This document shows, one piece after another, positions 1 to 8,918 of a DNA stretch of 64,000 nt (positions are counted from its first letter, which is position 1; each line of letters begins with the position of its first letter). This stretch comes from Ruminococcus sp. GTDB lineage: Bacteria; Bacillota; Clostridia; Oscillospirales; Ruminococcaceae. The notes under the pieces are model-generated. The model did no database searches and was not told the DNA's origin. It saw only the letters and a list, made by a program, of their open reading frames with translations. A program made the position numbers and the translations under genes. Where the stretch lies: the NCBI RefSeq assembly GCF_019423705.1, contig NZ_JAHZAX010000003.1, positions 124,001 through 188,000 on the forward strand, read 5' to 3'.

Positions 1-2005
1 CCTTTGCGATAGCCTTTTTAGGCTTGTTTTCCGCATAGGCGAGTATCTTGTTATACTTATACTCGATCATATTTTCAGTTCTGTCTGTTATCTTTATGCC
101 TGCGCCCTTTTCGCAGCGGTTGCCCGATGTGAACCTTCTGCCGTCGTTGAATCTTATGATCGTCAGATTGCAATGAGCGCCGCAGCCGCCGCATTGAACG
201 GCTCTTGAATTATATGCGAACTCTTCAAGCTGCGCCTTTGTGAGCACCTTTGAATTTTCAAGGCTGCCCTTTGACTTTTCCTTTGCGAAAAGCGCACAGC
301 CAAATGCTCCCATAAGTCCTGCAATGGCTGGTCTGATAACGTTTCTGCCAAGCTCCATTTCAAATGATCTCAGCACGGCGTCGTTAAGGAACGTACCGCC
401 CTGAACAACGATATTCTTGCCCAGCTCGTCGATAGACTTTGCTCTGATAACTTTATATACCGCATTCTTGATGATCGACGATGAAAGACCTGCGGAGATA
501 TCCTCAACGGAAGCGCCGTCCTTCTGCGCCTGCTTAACAGAAGAGTTCATAAATACTGTACATCTTGAACCAAGCTCAACAGGTGCTTTTGCAAAAAGTC
601 CCAGCCTTGCGAACTCTGCGATATCGTAACCCATTGCACCTGCAAAGGTCTGAATGAACGAACCGCAGCCCGATGAACAGGCCTCGTTGAGCATAATGCT
701 GTCGATAGCGTTGTTTTTTATCTTAAAGCACTTGATATCCTGACCGCCGATATCTATGATAAAGTCAACGTCGGGACAGAAATATGCCGCTGCCTTATAG
801 TGTGCAACAGTCTCAACGATACCGTAATCCACGCCGAGACCTGCCTTGATAAGATCTTCGCCGTAACCTGTTACAGCGGAAGCCTTGATGTTCAGTTCAG
901 GCGTTGCAAGGTCATATATCTCTTCAAGCTTTGCAGCGATCATATCAAGCGGCTGACCCTTATTTGAGCAGTAATGCTGATAAAGCAGCTTGCCATCGGG
1001 GGTGATAAGAACAAGCTTAGTGGTGGTCGAGCCTGCGTCGATACCGAGATAAGCGTCGCCCTTGTAAGTTCTTATATCCTCATATTTAAGGTCAGACTTT
1101 CTGTGTCTGTCCACAAATTCATTGTAATCCTCACGGGAGGCAAAAAGTGGCTTGCCCACAACGATATTGTCGTTTGCCTTTGCGTGGGTGATCTTGTCGA
1201 TAGCTTCGTCGATAGTCATTTCCTCAGCCAGCGTGTCAGCGTGGAGCGCCGCACCGAAAGCCATATAGCAGGAGGACTTATCTGGAAGAATAGCGTGTTC
1301 TTCATCAAGGTTCAGCGTAGTCCTGAAAGCCTTTCTGAGTGCGCTCAAATATGTAAGCGGTCCGCCGAGGAAAAGCACCTGTCCGCCTATCTTTCTGCCC
1401 TGTGCAAGACCAGAAACCGTCTGATCTACAACTGCCTGGAAGATAGAAGCAGAGATATCCTCTTTTCTTGCGCCCTGATTAAGAAGCGGCTGGATATCTG
1501 ACTTTGCGAAAACGCCGCATCTTGAAGCGATAGGATAAGTCTTTTCAGCCTTGAGCGCCAAGTCGTTCATCTCGTCTGGAGTAACGCCCAAAAGTCCTGC
1601 CATTTGGTCGATAAATGCGCCGGTGCCGCCTGCGCAGGAGCCGTTCATACGCTGTTCAACGCCCCCTGTGAGGAAGATTATCTTAGCGTCCTCACCGCCC
1701 AGCTCGACAACAACGTCGGCCTTTGGATATTTCTTATTTACGGCGATAAATGCAGAGAAAACCTCCTGCACGAATGAAATGCCGCTTGCCTCGGCGATAC
1801 CGAGACCAGCCGAGCCTGTTATAGCTATCTTGAATTTATCATCGGGGTAAAGCGCTTTGATAGCTTTAAGCTGCTCCGCCACCGTTTCTCTTACCTTTGA
1901 AAAGTGTCTTTCATATTTGTTATAAATAAACTCACCGTCGTCAAGAATGACCGTCTTGACAGTCGTTGAGCCTACGTCGATACCAAGGTCATAAATCTTA
2001 CTCAT
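1..2005 (-). CDS. 2-hydroxyacyl-CoA dehydratase activase (BadF/BadG/BcrA/BcrD family), C-terminus cut by window edge
   Basis: An open frame of about 668 codons runs from an ATG at 2005 off the left edge of the window. Two ASKHA-type ATP-binding modules stand in tandem: the first begins with DLGIDVGSTTVK near residue 6, the second with YLGIDAGSTTTK near residue 330. Each is followed by a conserved cysteine segment (NGSCAGGTGAF and NEACSSGCGSF), the place where the homodimeric activators bind a [4Fe-4S] cluster. Near the cut end lies another Cys-rich stretch (CGGCGAHC). In the family such proteins couple ATP hydrolysis to low-potential electron transfer into 2-hydroxyacyl-CoA dehydratase or related reductases. 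The long double-module form, often fused to a DUF2229/HgdA-like part, is common in anaerobic Firmicutes, and its substrate is usually unknown. The family call is firm; the substrate cannot be given. Confidence 0.9.
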   Translation of the reverse strand, partial: MSKIYDLGIDVGSTTVKTVILDDGEFIYNKYERHFSKVRETVAEQLKAIKALYPDDKFKIAITGSAGLGIAEASGISFVQEVFSAFIAVNKKYPKADVVVELGGEDAKIIFLTGGVEQRMNGSCAGGTGAFIDQMAGLLGVTPDEMNDLALKAEKTYPIASRCGVFAKSDIQPLLNQGARKEDISASIFQAVVDQTVSGLAQGRKIGGQVLFLGGPLTYLSALRKAFRTTLNLDEEHAILPDKSSCYMAFGAALHADTLAEEMTIDEAIDKITHAKANDNIVVGKPLFASREDYNEFVDRHRKSDLKYEDIRTYKGDAYLGIDAGSTTTKLVLITPDGKLLYQHYCSNKGQPLDMIAAKLEEIYDLATPELNIKASAVTGYGEDLIKAGLGVDYGIVETVAHYKAAAYFCPDVDFIIDIGGQDIKCFKIKNNAIDSIMLNEACSSGCGSFIQTFAGAMGYDIAEFARLGLFAKAPVELGSRCTVFMNSSVKQAQKDGASVEDISAGLSSSIIKNAVYKVIRAKSIDELGKNIVVQGGTFLNDAVLRSFEMELGRNVIRPAIAGLMGAFGCALFAKEKSKGSLENSKVLTKAQLEEFAYNSRAVQCGGCGAHCNLTIIRFNDGRRFTSGNRCEKGAGIKITDRTENMIEYKYNKILAYAENKPKKAIAK

Positions 2006-2140
2006 AGTCGATCCTCTCTGCTTAAATTCAAATATACATAATGATTATAACACACTTTTCTGCAAATTACAAGTGCTTTCGGGTAATAATTATTTGATAA
2101 TTGATAACATTTATATTTTGCATATATCCGATATCGCCAC

Positions 2141-2173
2141 AAAAAAGAGACGAACCCGCTGTCCGTCTCTTTG
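2141..2173 (-). terminator. Rho-independent terminator of the acetylesterase gene
   Basis: On the minus strand an AAAGAGACG / CGTCTCTTT stem is followed by a run of T (AAAAAA on the plus strand at 2141-2146). It lies about 25 bases after the stop of the gene that ends at 2197. Confidence 0.75.
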
Positions 2174-2196
2174 TCTGTCAAAAAATATCAAATATA

Positions 2197-3690
2197 TTAA
2201 AATCTGAATGGTGCAAGGGGTATTCCCGTCTCATTGTAAAGGGTCACATCGCAATAATTGAACCAATTGTATCTTGCGTGGAGCGGCTGCGAAACCTTGT
2301 CAGACTTGATGAAAATTTTTCCGACGTCGATAGTGATATCAGCGGTGACGAATTCGCCGTCTGCCCCTGCGATCTCAAAGCCCTGCGCCTCGCCCTTTAC
2401 AACAAAGCCGTTCTCGGCGTGGTCAAAGCTCAGCTCAATGCCGCCGTCTCTGAAAATGTGGGACTTGTAGATAGGGCCGAACGCCTTTACGTCCATTCTA
2501 TAGAAAAGCTTTTCAGCCTGCAAGCAAAGTCTTTCGCCGACAGGAACTTTGTCCTTCGGGTGTATCTCGTTGAACTCGCCGCAATCGGAAATAACAGCTA
2601 TCCCCGTGTTCTTCACCGTCTTGAAAGCCCTCATCTGCGCTTCTCTTATCTTGCACCAATGCTTGTAATCGGGGTCGGCTGCGTACTTGAACATCGGCAG
2701 CTGAACGATGATGAACGGCAGCTCGTCATCGCCCCACTTCTCTCTCCAAAGCTTGATAAGCGATGTGAGCAGGGTGTAATAACTGTCGGGCTTGTGGTCG
2801 TCCGACTCACCTTGATAATAAAGGAAGCCCTTGATAGTGTATGGGCAAACTCTCATAACCATTGTCTCGTAAAGTCCGCTTGGTCTGAATGGGTTCACGC
2901 AGTTGATCGGGCCCGGCCAGTTCTTGTCGCCGAGAATCTCGTTTGCCTTCTCCCAGCTCATTGAAGGGTCGTCTTTAAGAAGCTCGCCGTACTTTCTGTC
3001 CCACTCACGCTCGAACTTCTGATAAGCCTTGTATTCCTTGATCTGCTCTTCAACAGTCTTGCCCTCGTTGCGCTTTTCGTATTCTTCAACGTAGCTTTTA
3101 AGCTCCTCGCTGCCCTCAAGGGTCGCCCTGTCCACCCAAGCAGAAGCGGAAGTTCCGCCCCAGTTGCAGCCGATAAGACCAACAGTCACGCCAAGGTCAG
3201 CGGCAAGCTTGCGGCCAAAGAAAAATCCAACAGCGCTCCAAGCTCTCGAATTGTCCTTTGAAGCCTGCGCCCAAGCGGTGTTGTTCTCGTCCTCATAGAA
3301 CATCTCGTCAAGTGTTCCACGCTTCTGAGTGTAGTAAAATCTGACGTTGCAGTCGGTGGTCAAGGTCTCAAGTATCTCCTTGCCGCCCTTTGCGTTTTGA
3401 AGCTCAAGCTCCATATTTGACTGACCGCCGCAGAACCAAACCTCGCCGATCATAACACGGCAGAACTTTCTCTCCGTGCAACCGTCAGTAACGGTCATCT
3501 CGTACTCTCCGCCAGCACTCATCGGCGGCAGGATAGCGACCCACTTGCCGTCACGCACCTGCGTCGTAACTGTCACGCCGTTAAGGCTTACAGTAACAGT
3601 CCTCTCTTCATCGCCAAGACCCCATACAACAATGTTCTTATCACGCTGGAGCACCATATCATTGGAAAAAATATTAGCAACTTTCAACAT
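2197..3690 (-). CDS. sialate O-acetylesterase-like carbohydrate esterase (SASA/DUF303 family)
   Basis: This 497-residue protein carries the family signature FCGGQSNME, with Ser91 as the expected nucleophile. A C-terminal segment ending in NEIHPKDK holds the expected catalytic His. The residues before the SGNH-like domain (about 1-80) form a small beta-rich module, which is usual for these esterases. The family removes acetyl groups from sialic acids or plant polysaccharides such as xylan. No signal peptide is visible, so the enzyme probably acts on imported oligosaccharides in the cytoplasm. A hairpin terminator follows directly. No glycosidase lies next to it, so the substrate is not given by context. 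Confidence 0.85.
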   Translation of the reverse strand: MLKVANIFSNDMVLQRDKNIVVWGLGDEERTVTVSLNGVTVTTQVRDGKWVAILPPMSAGGEYEMTVTDGCTERKFCRVMIGEVWFCGGQSNMELELQNAKGGKEILETLTTDCNVRFYYTQKRGTLDEMFYEDENNTAWAQASKDNSRAWSAVGFFFGRKLAADLGVTVGLIGCNWGGTSASAWVDRATLEGSEELKSYVEEYEKRNEGKTVEEQIKEYKAYQKFEREWDRKYGELLKDDPSMSWEKANEILGDKNWPGPINCVNPFRPSGLYETMVMRVCPYTIKGFLYYQGESDDHKPDSYYTLLTSLIKLWREKWGDDELPFIIVQLPMFKYAADPDYKHWCKIREAQMRAFKTVKNTGIAVISDCGEFNEIHPKDKVPVGERLCLQAEKLFYRMDVKAFGPIYKSHIFRDGGIELSFDHAENGFVVKGEAQGFEIAGADGEFVTADITIDVGKIFIKSDKVSQPLHARYNWFNYCDVTLYNETGIPLAPFRF

Positions 3691-3740
3691 ACTATTTTCT
3701 ACACCTTTCTATAATTTATCTAAAGAATATCAACAAAAGC

Positions 3741-3820
3741 GACCGAGAGGTCAAAGCGAACGAAGTTCGCAACAAGGATAAGATCGCCGCAGGCGATACC
3801 TTCATTCCTCATTCCTCACT
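3741..3820. repeat. cluster of three short palindromes plus ATTCCTC repeats
   Basis: Three hairpins stand in a row in the leader of the upstream gene: GACC-GAGA-GGTC (3741-3752), GCGAAC-GAA-GTTCGC (3756-3770) and ATCGCC-GCA-GGCGAT (3783-3797). The last is followed by ACCTTCATTCCTCATTCCTCACT-like sequence. The same ending, with a changed hairpin loop, recurs at 9556-9610. Confidence 0.6.
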
Positions 3821-3828
3821 AACAGAGT

Positions 3829-4326
3829 TCAAAGCGTGTGATAGAGCAAAATGATATCCTCAAAAACTCCGTCCTTATTCTCAAAACCGCCCGGAACAGT
3901 ACCGAGCTTCACAAAGTCCAAAGTCTCGTAAAGCTTTATCGCCTTGACGTTTGAAGCCACAACAGCGTTGAACTGCAAGACCTTGAAGCCCTTCTGCTTT
4001 GCCATAAATAAGCAATGCTCAACGATCACCTTGCCTGCGCCCTTTCCACGGCAAGTGCTCTTGACAGCGTAGCTTGCGTTTGCAATGTGTCCGCACCTGC
4101 CAACATTGTTGGGGTGAAGTATGTACATTCCAACGACCTCGCCGTCATATTCCGCAACGCCGCAAAATGTCTGCGAAGCGAAGAACTTTACAGCGCCCTC
4201 ATAGTCAAGGGTATCTTTCTGCGGAAATGCGTTGCCCTCGGTAACGACCTCGTTCCAAATTTCCGACATTGCAGGCACGTCGTCGATATCGTAACCTCTT
4301 ACAGTAACATTTTTCATCTTTGCCAT
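3829..4326 (-). CDS. GNAT family N-acetyltransferase
   Basis: This 165-residue protein has a single GNAT fold. The acetyl-CoA pyrophosphate loop reads CRGKGAGKVI at about residues 91-100, and the C-terminal NVKAIKLYETLDF motif is typical of the family. It lies 18 bases downstream of the methyltransferase gene on the same strand, so the two are probably cotranscribed. The acceptor substrate is not predictable. MAKMKN offers two Met codons at the start (residues 1 and 4), and the first was kept. Confidence 0.85.
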   Translation of the reverse strand: MAKMKNVTVRGYDIDDVPAMSEIWNEVVTEGNAFPQKDTLDYEGAVKFFASQTFCGVAEYDGEVVGMYILHPNNVGRCGHIANASYAVKSTCRGKGAGKVIVEHCLFMAKQKGFKVLQFNAVVASNVKAIKLYETLDFVKLGTVPGGFENKDGVFEDIILLYHTL

Positions 4327-4344
4327 TTTAACAGCCTACTCTCT

Positions 4345-5130
4345 TTATACCGAAGTCGTGAAAAAAAGTCTCGGAAATCTGAATATTATCTCGCCGTTTT
4401 TCTGAACGTGATAGCTGTCTTTTATCATTTCAAGAAGCTTGGCTTTAAACTCTTTCTGCTCGACCTCGTCAAGCCGCTGAAGATAAGGCCTCAGCGCAGA
4501 ACCACGGTACCACTCGATAACGCCCTCGCAGCCGTTCAGCCTGTGATAATATGTGGTCTCCCACATTCTGAAATAGTCTGCGTGCTCCGTGAGAATATCG
4601 TAATATTCCTCGGCCGAAAGCGTGTGATAGCTGCCAAGATCGGGAAATCTGCCCTGCCATTTGCCAAGCTTTGCAATATCATTAAGCGCCTTGTGCATAG
4701 GCTGACGCTCGGTCAGCGGCACTTGAACTGCCATTACGCCGCCCTTTTTGAGCAGCCCCAGCATATTCGGGATAAGCTTGTGATGATCTGGCACCCATTG
4801 TATGCAGGCGTTTGAGAACACCACGTCAAAACCGCCCTCAAGCTCTTCCACGCCCTCAAAGCCCTTTGAAACGTCGCAGTAAACAAAAGTTATATCGGGA
4901 TGATTCACCCTTGCTTTTTCAAGCATATTCTCAGAATTATCCACGCCGATAACTTCCGCCTCGGGATATTTTGCTTTTAACACCGCCGTGCTGTTTCCGG
5001 GGCCGCAGCCGATATCGACAATGCGTTTGGGCGCTTCAAGCTTTATCGCCGCTGCAAGGTCTCTCGAGGGCTGAGTGCGCTCTTCTTTGAATTTCAGATA
5101 TGTGCTGCTGTTCCAGCCGAATTTTTCCAT
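4345..5130 (-). CDS. tam: SAM-dependent methyltransferase, trans-aconitate 2-methyltransferase-like
   Basis: The 261 residues match the class I methyltransferase layout. Motif I is VDIGCGPGNST at about 37-47, an acidic residue (GVDNSENML) ends strand 2, and ACIQWVPDHHKL corresponds to motif IV and the following helix. The overall length and the N-terminal WNSSTYLKFKEERTQPSRDL sequence resemble Tam, which methylates the carboxyl group of trans-aconitate to limit aconitase inhibition. The gene ends 18 bases before the acetyltransferase. The Tam call comes from similarity I recognise by eye; another small carboxylate could be the substrate. Confidence 0.75.
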   Translation of the reverse strand: MEKFGWNSSTYLKFKEERTQPSRDLAAAIKLEAPKRIVDIGCGPGNSTAVLKAKYPEAEVIGVDNSENMLEKARVNHPDITFVYCDVSKGFEGVEELEGGFDVVFSNACIQWVPDHHKLIPNMLGLLKKGGVMAVQVPLTERQPMHKALNDIAKLGKWQGRFPDLGSYHTLSAEEYYDILTEHADYFRMWETTYYHRLNGCEGVIEWYRGSALRPYLQRLDEVEQKEFKAKLLEMIKDSYHVQKNGEIIFRFPRLFFTTSV

Positions 5131-5163
5131 ACTATCATCTCCGAAATATAAGAAACGAATGAA

Positions 5164-6780
5164 TTATTCGATAAATGACTTCATACCACGCTCACGTCTC
5201 CAGTCAAGGAACTCCTCATAAGTGCCCTGTCTGTCGATACAGCCGTCGGGTGTGATCTCGATTATCCTATTGGCAACAGTCTGCACGATCTCGTGGTCGT
5301 GGGAAGCGAATATTACAACGCCCTTGAAATCTCTGAGGCCGTTGTTCACCGCTGTGATAGATTCAAGGTCAAGGTGGTTGGTCGGTCTGTCAAGCATAAT
5401 AACGTTTGAGCCAAAGAGCATCATACGGCTGAACATACATCTAACCTTTTCGCCGCCCGAGAGCACCTTTACAGGCTTGTATATCTCATCGCCCGAGAAA
5501 AGCATTTTGCCAAGGAAACCTCTGAGATAGGTGTCTGTTACCTCGGAAGTTGAATACTGTCTTATCCAGTCAACAATGCTTTCGTCATTGTCGTTGAAGT
5601 ACGCCGAGTTGTCAATAGGAAAATAAGAACGTGAAGTTGAAACGCCCCACTTGATAGAGCCCTCATCAGGCTCTTCCTCTTCCGCAAGTATCTTGAAAAG
5701 CATTGTGATAGCCTGTTCAGACTCGCCGATAAATGCGACTTTATCTGTTCTGCCAAGAGTGAAAGACACATTGTTCAGCAGCTTCACGCCGTCAACAGTC
5801 TTTGAGATACCATTGACCTTCAGCACGTCCTTGCCAAGCTCTCTATCCATATTAAAGCCGATGAAAGGATACTTTCTCGATGAAGCAGGCATTTCCTCAA
5901 CTGTGAGCTTATCAAGAAGCTTTCTTCTTGCAGTCGCCTGCTTTGACTTTGACTTGTTTGCAGAGAAGCGGTTGATAAATTCCTGCAATTCCTTGATCTT
6001 TTCCTCAGCTTTTTTATTCTGATTTTTCATCATTCGCTGCATAAGCTGTGATGACTCATACCAGAACTCATAGTTACCAACATACATTTTGATCTTTGTA
6101 TAGTCGATATCAACGATATGAGTACACACATTATTAAGGAAGTGTCTGTCGTGAGATACAACAAGAACTGTTCCGAAATAATCCGCAAGAAAGTCCTCCA
6201 GCCAGCGGATAGCGTCGATATCAAGGTGGTTCGTAGGCTCGTCCAGCATAATTATATCAGGGTTGCCGAAAAGCGCCTGCGCAAGAAGCACCTTGACCTT
6301 TTCATTACCCGAAAGAGTTGACATCTGCGAATAAAGGATATCCTCAGAAAGTCCCAGACCTTGGATAAGCTTAGAAGCGTCCGACTCAGCCTCCCAGCCA
6401 TTGAGCTCTGCGAACTCGCTCTCAAGCTGACCTGCTCTGTCGCCGTCCTCCTCGGAGAAATCTTCCTTTGCGTAAAGCTCGTCCTTTTCCTTCATGATCT
6501 CATAAAGGCGCTTATTGCCCATAATCACAGTTTCAAGAACTGTGTATTCGTCAAAGGCAAAGTGATCCTGTCTGAGCACAGAAAGTCTGTCCTCTTTGGA
6601 GATAGATACCTCGCCCGTTGTCGGCTCGATCTCGCCGCAGATGATCTTCAGAAAAGTAGATTTTCCTGCGCCGTTGGCACCGATAATGCCATAGCAGTTG
6701 CCGTTGGTAAATTTAAGATCAACGTCCTTAAAAAGAAGCTGACCGCCGAATGAAAGACTAACGTTTGAAACTGTTATCAT
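5164..6780 (-). CDS. ABC-F family ATPase, YkpA/YbiT-like
   Basis: This soluble 538-residue protein holds two ABC nucleotide-binding domains and no membrane segment. Domain 1 has Walker A GANGAGKST near residue 35, signature LSGNEKVKVL and Walker B IMLDEPTNHLD. A charged linker with KSKSKQATARRK follows. Domain 2 has a weak Walker A (FIGESEQAIT) and signature LSGGEKVRCM. Length and motifs agree with Bacillus YkpA and Escherichia YbiT, ABC-F proteins thought to act at the ribosome. Two oddities stand out: the domain 2 Walker A is degenerate, as it is in YkpA, and the residue after its Walker B Asp is Arg (LDRPTNHLD) where Glu is normal. Nothing here shows an antibiotic-protection role. Confidence 0.88.
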   Translation of the reverse strand: MITVSNVSLSFGGQLLFKDVDLKFTNGNCYGIIGANGAGKSTFLKIICGEIEPTTGEVSISKEDRLSVLRQDHFAFDEYTVLETVIMGNKRLYEIMKEKDELYAKEDFSEEDGDRAGQLESEFAELNGWEAESDASKLIQGLGLSEDILYSQMSTLSGNEKVKVLLAQALFGNPDIIMLDEPTNHLDIDAIRWLEDFLADYFGTVLVVSHDRHFLNNVCTHIVDIDYTKIKMYVGNYEFWYESSQLMQRMMKNQNKKAEEKIKELQEFINRFSANKSKSKQATARRKLLDKLTVEEMPASSRKYPFIGFNMDRELGKDVLKVNGISKTVDGVKLLNNVSFTLGRTDKVAFIGESEQAITMLFKILAEEEEPDEGSIKWGVSTSRSYFPIDNSAYFNDNDESIVDWIRQYSTSEVTDTYLRGFLGKMLFSGDEIYKPVKVLSGGEKVRCMFSRMMLFGSNVIMLDRPTNHLDLESITAVNNGLRDFKGVVIFASHDHEIVQTVANRIIEITPDGCIDRQGTYEEFLDWRRERGMKSFIE

Positions 6781-6818
6781 TTTAACTCTCCTATTTCAAT
6801 ATTTATACATACTATTTT

Positions 6819-6847
6819 ATTATAGCACAGTATAAGCGCAAAGTCCA
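6819..6847 (-). promoter_or_regulatory. sigma-70 type promoter of the ABC-F gene
   Basis: On the minus strand TGGACT (plus 6842-6847) stands 17 bases before TATAAT (plus 6819-6824), about 39 bases ahead of the ABC-F start codon. Confidence 0.5.
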
Positions 6848-6904
6848 GCGGATAATGTAAATAATATTCTTAAATTTTATTCAAACGGGTCCAAATACAT
6901 CTGA

Positions 6905-6982
6905 TGTAGGGGCGAACATTGTTCGCCCGTTGTTTTGCTGCTTTTGCGACGGTTTGCGGTCGACCAAAGGTCGCCCCTACAT
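6905..6982. repeat. two facing REP-like palindromes (GTAGGGGCGA family)
   Basis: The first unit (6905-6930) reads TGTAGGGGCGAAC, loop, GTTCGCCCGT. The second (about 6960-6982) is the reverse orientation, CGACC-AAA-GGTCGCCCCTACAT. The arms differ between the two units, yet each pairs with itself. Other copies lie at 9451-9552, 21700-21795, 25639-25703, 32107-32132, 42421-42489 and 49097-49120. Confidence 0.8.
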
Positions 6983-7006
6983 TATATTGTGTGTTTAAGC
7001 GCATAT

Positions 7007-7153
7007 TTAGCGGGCGGCGAATTTTTCTCTTAAAGCTTTCAGCACCTCATCGCCGTCAACGCCCTCGCCATTATCTATTTGTGCTTGTGCCGATTTTAGC
7101 TTTTCCAATATTTCAGAAGAGACGATCTCTTTTTCACATGTTTCATTACTCAT
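7007..7153 (-). CDS. 48-residue protein, resembles the C-terminal half of a RelB/ParD-type antitoxin
   Basis: An ATG at 7153 follows a GGAGAT ribosome site by about eight bases and opens 48 codons. The product is acidic and helical: MSNETCEKEIVSSEILEKL, then AQIDNGEGVDGDEVLKALREKF. The stretch with IDNGEGVDGDEVLKALREKF is like the tail of antitoxins such as the one at 22712-23017 (RQDIAEGNCTPAEEAFDRL). There is no N-terminal DNA-binding part and no toxin gene beside it. It may be a degraded antitoxin or an independent small protein. The reading frame and ribosome site are plain; the function is only a guess. Confidence 0.5.
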   Translation of the reverse strand: MSNETCEKEIVSSEILEKLKSAQAQIDNGEGVDGDEVLKALREKFAAR

Positions 7154-7235
7154 TATTGACCTATCTCCGTTTCAATATTTATAATATGTTCACTATAACA
7201 CAATTCACAGATAAAATCCAGCCCTACGCGAATTA

Positions 7236-7266
7236 AAAGAAAAGAGACGACCGAAGCCGTCTCTCT
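7236..7266 (-). terminator. terminator of the AAA+ ATPase gene
   Basis: On the minus strand AGAGACGGC, a TTCG loop and a GTCGTCTCT arm are followed by TTTCTTTT. It begins seven bases after the stop codon at 7273. Confidence 0.8.
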
Positions 7267-7272
7267 GATATA

Positions 7273-8802
7273 CTATTGTTCGTCCTCTGTAAGGCAATCT
7301 GCAAGATTGAGCTCATAGAGATTATTGTATGTAGGCTGCTTTGCAGGCTCGCCTGCAAGTCTGTAATACTGCTCTGAGCCGTACTTTTCGATGAAGCTTG
7401 TGGTGTGGCAGTTGATCTTCAGCTCTTCGATAAACTTCTTCATAATCGGACTGTCTGCGCCATAGCACATTTCGAGGAAATCCAGCGAATACTTGAGGCC
7501 TGTCATTGCCTGCTGTGTAACGTTCTTTGCGCCGTGGAGCAGGTTGTTGAAAGCGTTCTGCAAGATGACCGTGCAGCGGTTCTTATTGTCACGACCCTCG
7601 TTTGTGCACTTGTCGAGGTATGCTTCAAGATTGTGGATTATCCAATGCTGTATCTTCTTATTTGAAGGTGAGATATTTCTAGCTCTAACAGCCTTGTCAA
7701 GGCTCTTGTTGCAGTCCATAATATGCTCACTTATGATCTGACGGCAGGAGAGGCCGTTATTGATCTTGACGATAACATCTTCCATTCTTGGGTGTATCTG
7801 TCTTATCATCTTTTCCATTTGGATACAGCTTCTCATCGTAAATGTGATACCGTCCATAAGAAGGTTCATAAGAGCGACGGCTTCTTCTGTATCGGCAGCC
7901 TTTGCGTCGGCAACGTTCTGCTCTGTTATGCCGCCCTCGAGGATAGCGTCAACGTCATACTTTTCACGATAGTAGTTAAATCTGTCGTAATACTCGGCAA
8001 AGCTCTTTGAGAACTCAGGGTTCTGTACATACTGAGCAGCGAGGGCGTGGTCAACGAGTATACCGCTCTCCTCATAAAGCTGCATCATTTCCGAAAGGTC
8101 TTCCCAGCCACGGGCAGTAACAAAGCGATAATTGTTCTTGTCACTTGCGTCTACCATATAATAATGGTCTGGGTGGAGCTCAAGGTAAGAAATAACAGCA
8201 GGGTGAACGCCTGCATAATAGGCATATTCTTTCCAAACGCCGAAATCAGGCTGACACTCAACTCTCTTAACACGGTCGAGTGTAACGATATCGAACTCAG
8301 AAACGGACTTATTGAACTCAGGTGGGTTACCTGCGGTAACGACTACCCAGCCGGCAGGGACTTGATGAAGTCCGAAAACTTTATACTGCAAGAACTGGAG
8401 CATTGCAGGGGCAAGAGACTCCGACACGCAGTTGATCTCATCGAGGAATAGGATACCTTCCTTAATGCCGGTCGCTTCGATAGTATCATAAAGCGTAGCC
8501 ACGATCTCACTCATCGTATACTCTGATATCTGGACATCAGCGCCGGTATAATTTCTATGTACGATAACAGGCAGACCCAATGCGGACTCTCTCGTATGAT
8601 GAGACATAGAGTAAGTAACGAGGCTGACGCCTGTTTCCTGAGCGATCTGCTCCATAATAGCTGTTTTACCGATACCAGGCGCACCCAGCAGGAAAACAGG
8701 TCTCTGATGTTCAATGCTTATACGATAATCGCCGAACTCATCTTTAATAAGGTAAGCCTGTATAGCATTGAGTATCTGCTGCTTTGCTTCTTTAATATTC
8801 AT
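7273..8802 (-). CDS. MoxR-type AAA+ ATPase
   Basis: The N-terminal two thirds form an AAA_5/MoxR-like ATPase: Walker A LGAPGIGKTAIM near residue 35, Walker B ILFLDEINCV near 120, and a TAGNPPEFNKS sensor-1 region near 160. The rest, to residue 509, is a helical region I do not recognise. MoxR proteins usually work as chaperone-like machines with a VWA-domain partner encoded beside them, but no such partner is adjacent here; a VWA protein lies about 17 kb away. I chose the ATG at 8802 because AAAGGGAG precedes it and because a promoter at 8890-8918 lies downstream of the far-upstream Met at 8949. That earlier Met would put 49 unconvincing residues in front. Confidence 0.82.
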   Translation of the reverse strand: MNIKEAKQQILNAIQAYLIKDEFGDYRISIEHQRPVFLLGAPGIGKTAIMEQIAQETGVSLVTYSMSHHTRESALGLPVIVHRNYTGADVQISEYTMSEIVATLYDTIEATGIKEGILFLDEINCVSESLAPAMLQFLQYKVFGLHQVPAGWVVVTAGNPPEFNKSVSEFDIVTLDRVKRVECQPDFGVWKEYAYYAGVHPAVISYLELHPDHYYMVDASDKNNYRFVTARGWEDLSEMMQLYEESGILVDHALAAQYVQNPEFSKSFAEYYDRFNYYREKYDVDAILEGGITEQNVADAKAADTEEAVALMNLLMDGITFTMRSCIQMEKMIRQIHPRMEDVIVKINNGLSCRQIISEHIMDCNKSLDKAVRARNISPSNKKIQHWIIHNLEAYLDKCTNEGRDNKNRCTVILQNAFNNLLHGAKNVTQQAMTGLKYSLDFLEMCYGADSPIMKKFIEELKINCHTTSFIEKYGSEQYYRLAGEPAKQPTYNNLYELNLADCLTEDEQ

Positions 8803-8889
8803 AGTCAATTCTCCCTTTATGCAGGCACGAAAAACGATTCCGAAAATATGAACAAACGCCCTGCATATCTTAAAACATCTTACTTTTTC

Positions 8890-8918
8890 ATTATATACTA
8901 TCTCCAATTTAAAGTCAA
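8890..8918 (-). promoter_or_regulatory. sigma-70 promoter of the AAA+ gene
   Basis: On the minus strand TTGACT (plus 8913-8918), a 17-base spacer and TATAAT (plus 8890-8895). Its place supports the start codon at 8802. Confidence 0.65.

Noticed and set aside
974..1501. Long plus-strand frame over the dehydratase activase gene
   Set aside because: It is the shadow of the minus-strand gene, which has clear domain motifs; the frame has no ribosome site and no family-like sequence.
2101..2964. 287-residue plus-strand frame
   Set aside because: It lies opposite the acetylesterase gene and mirrors its codon pattern.
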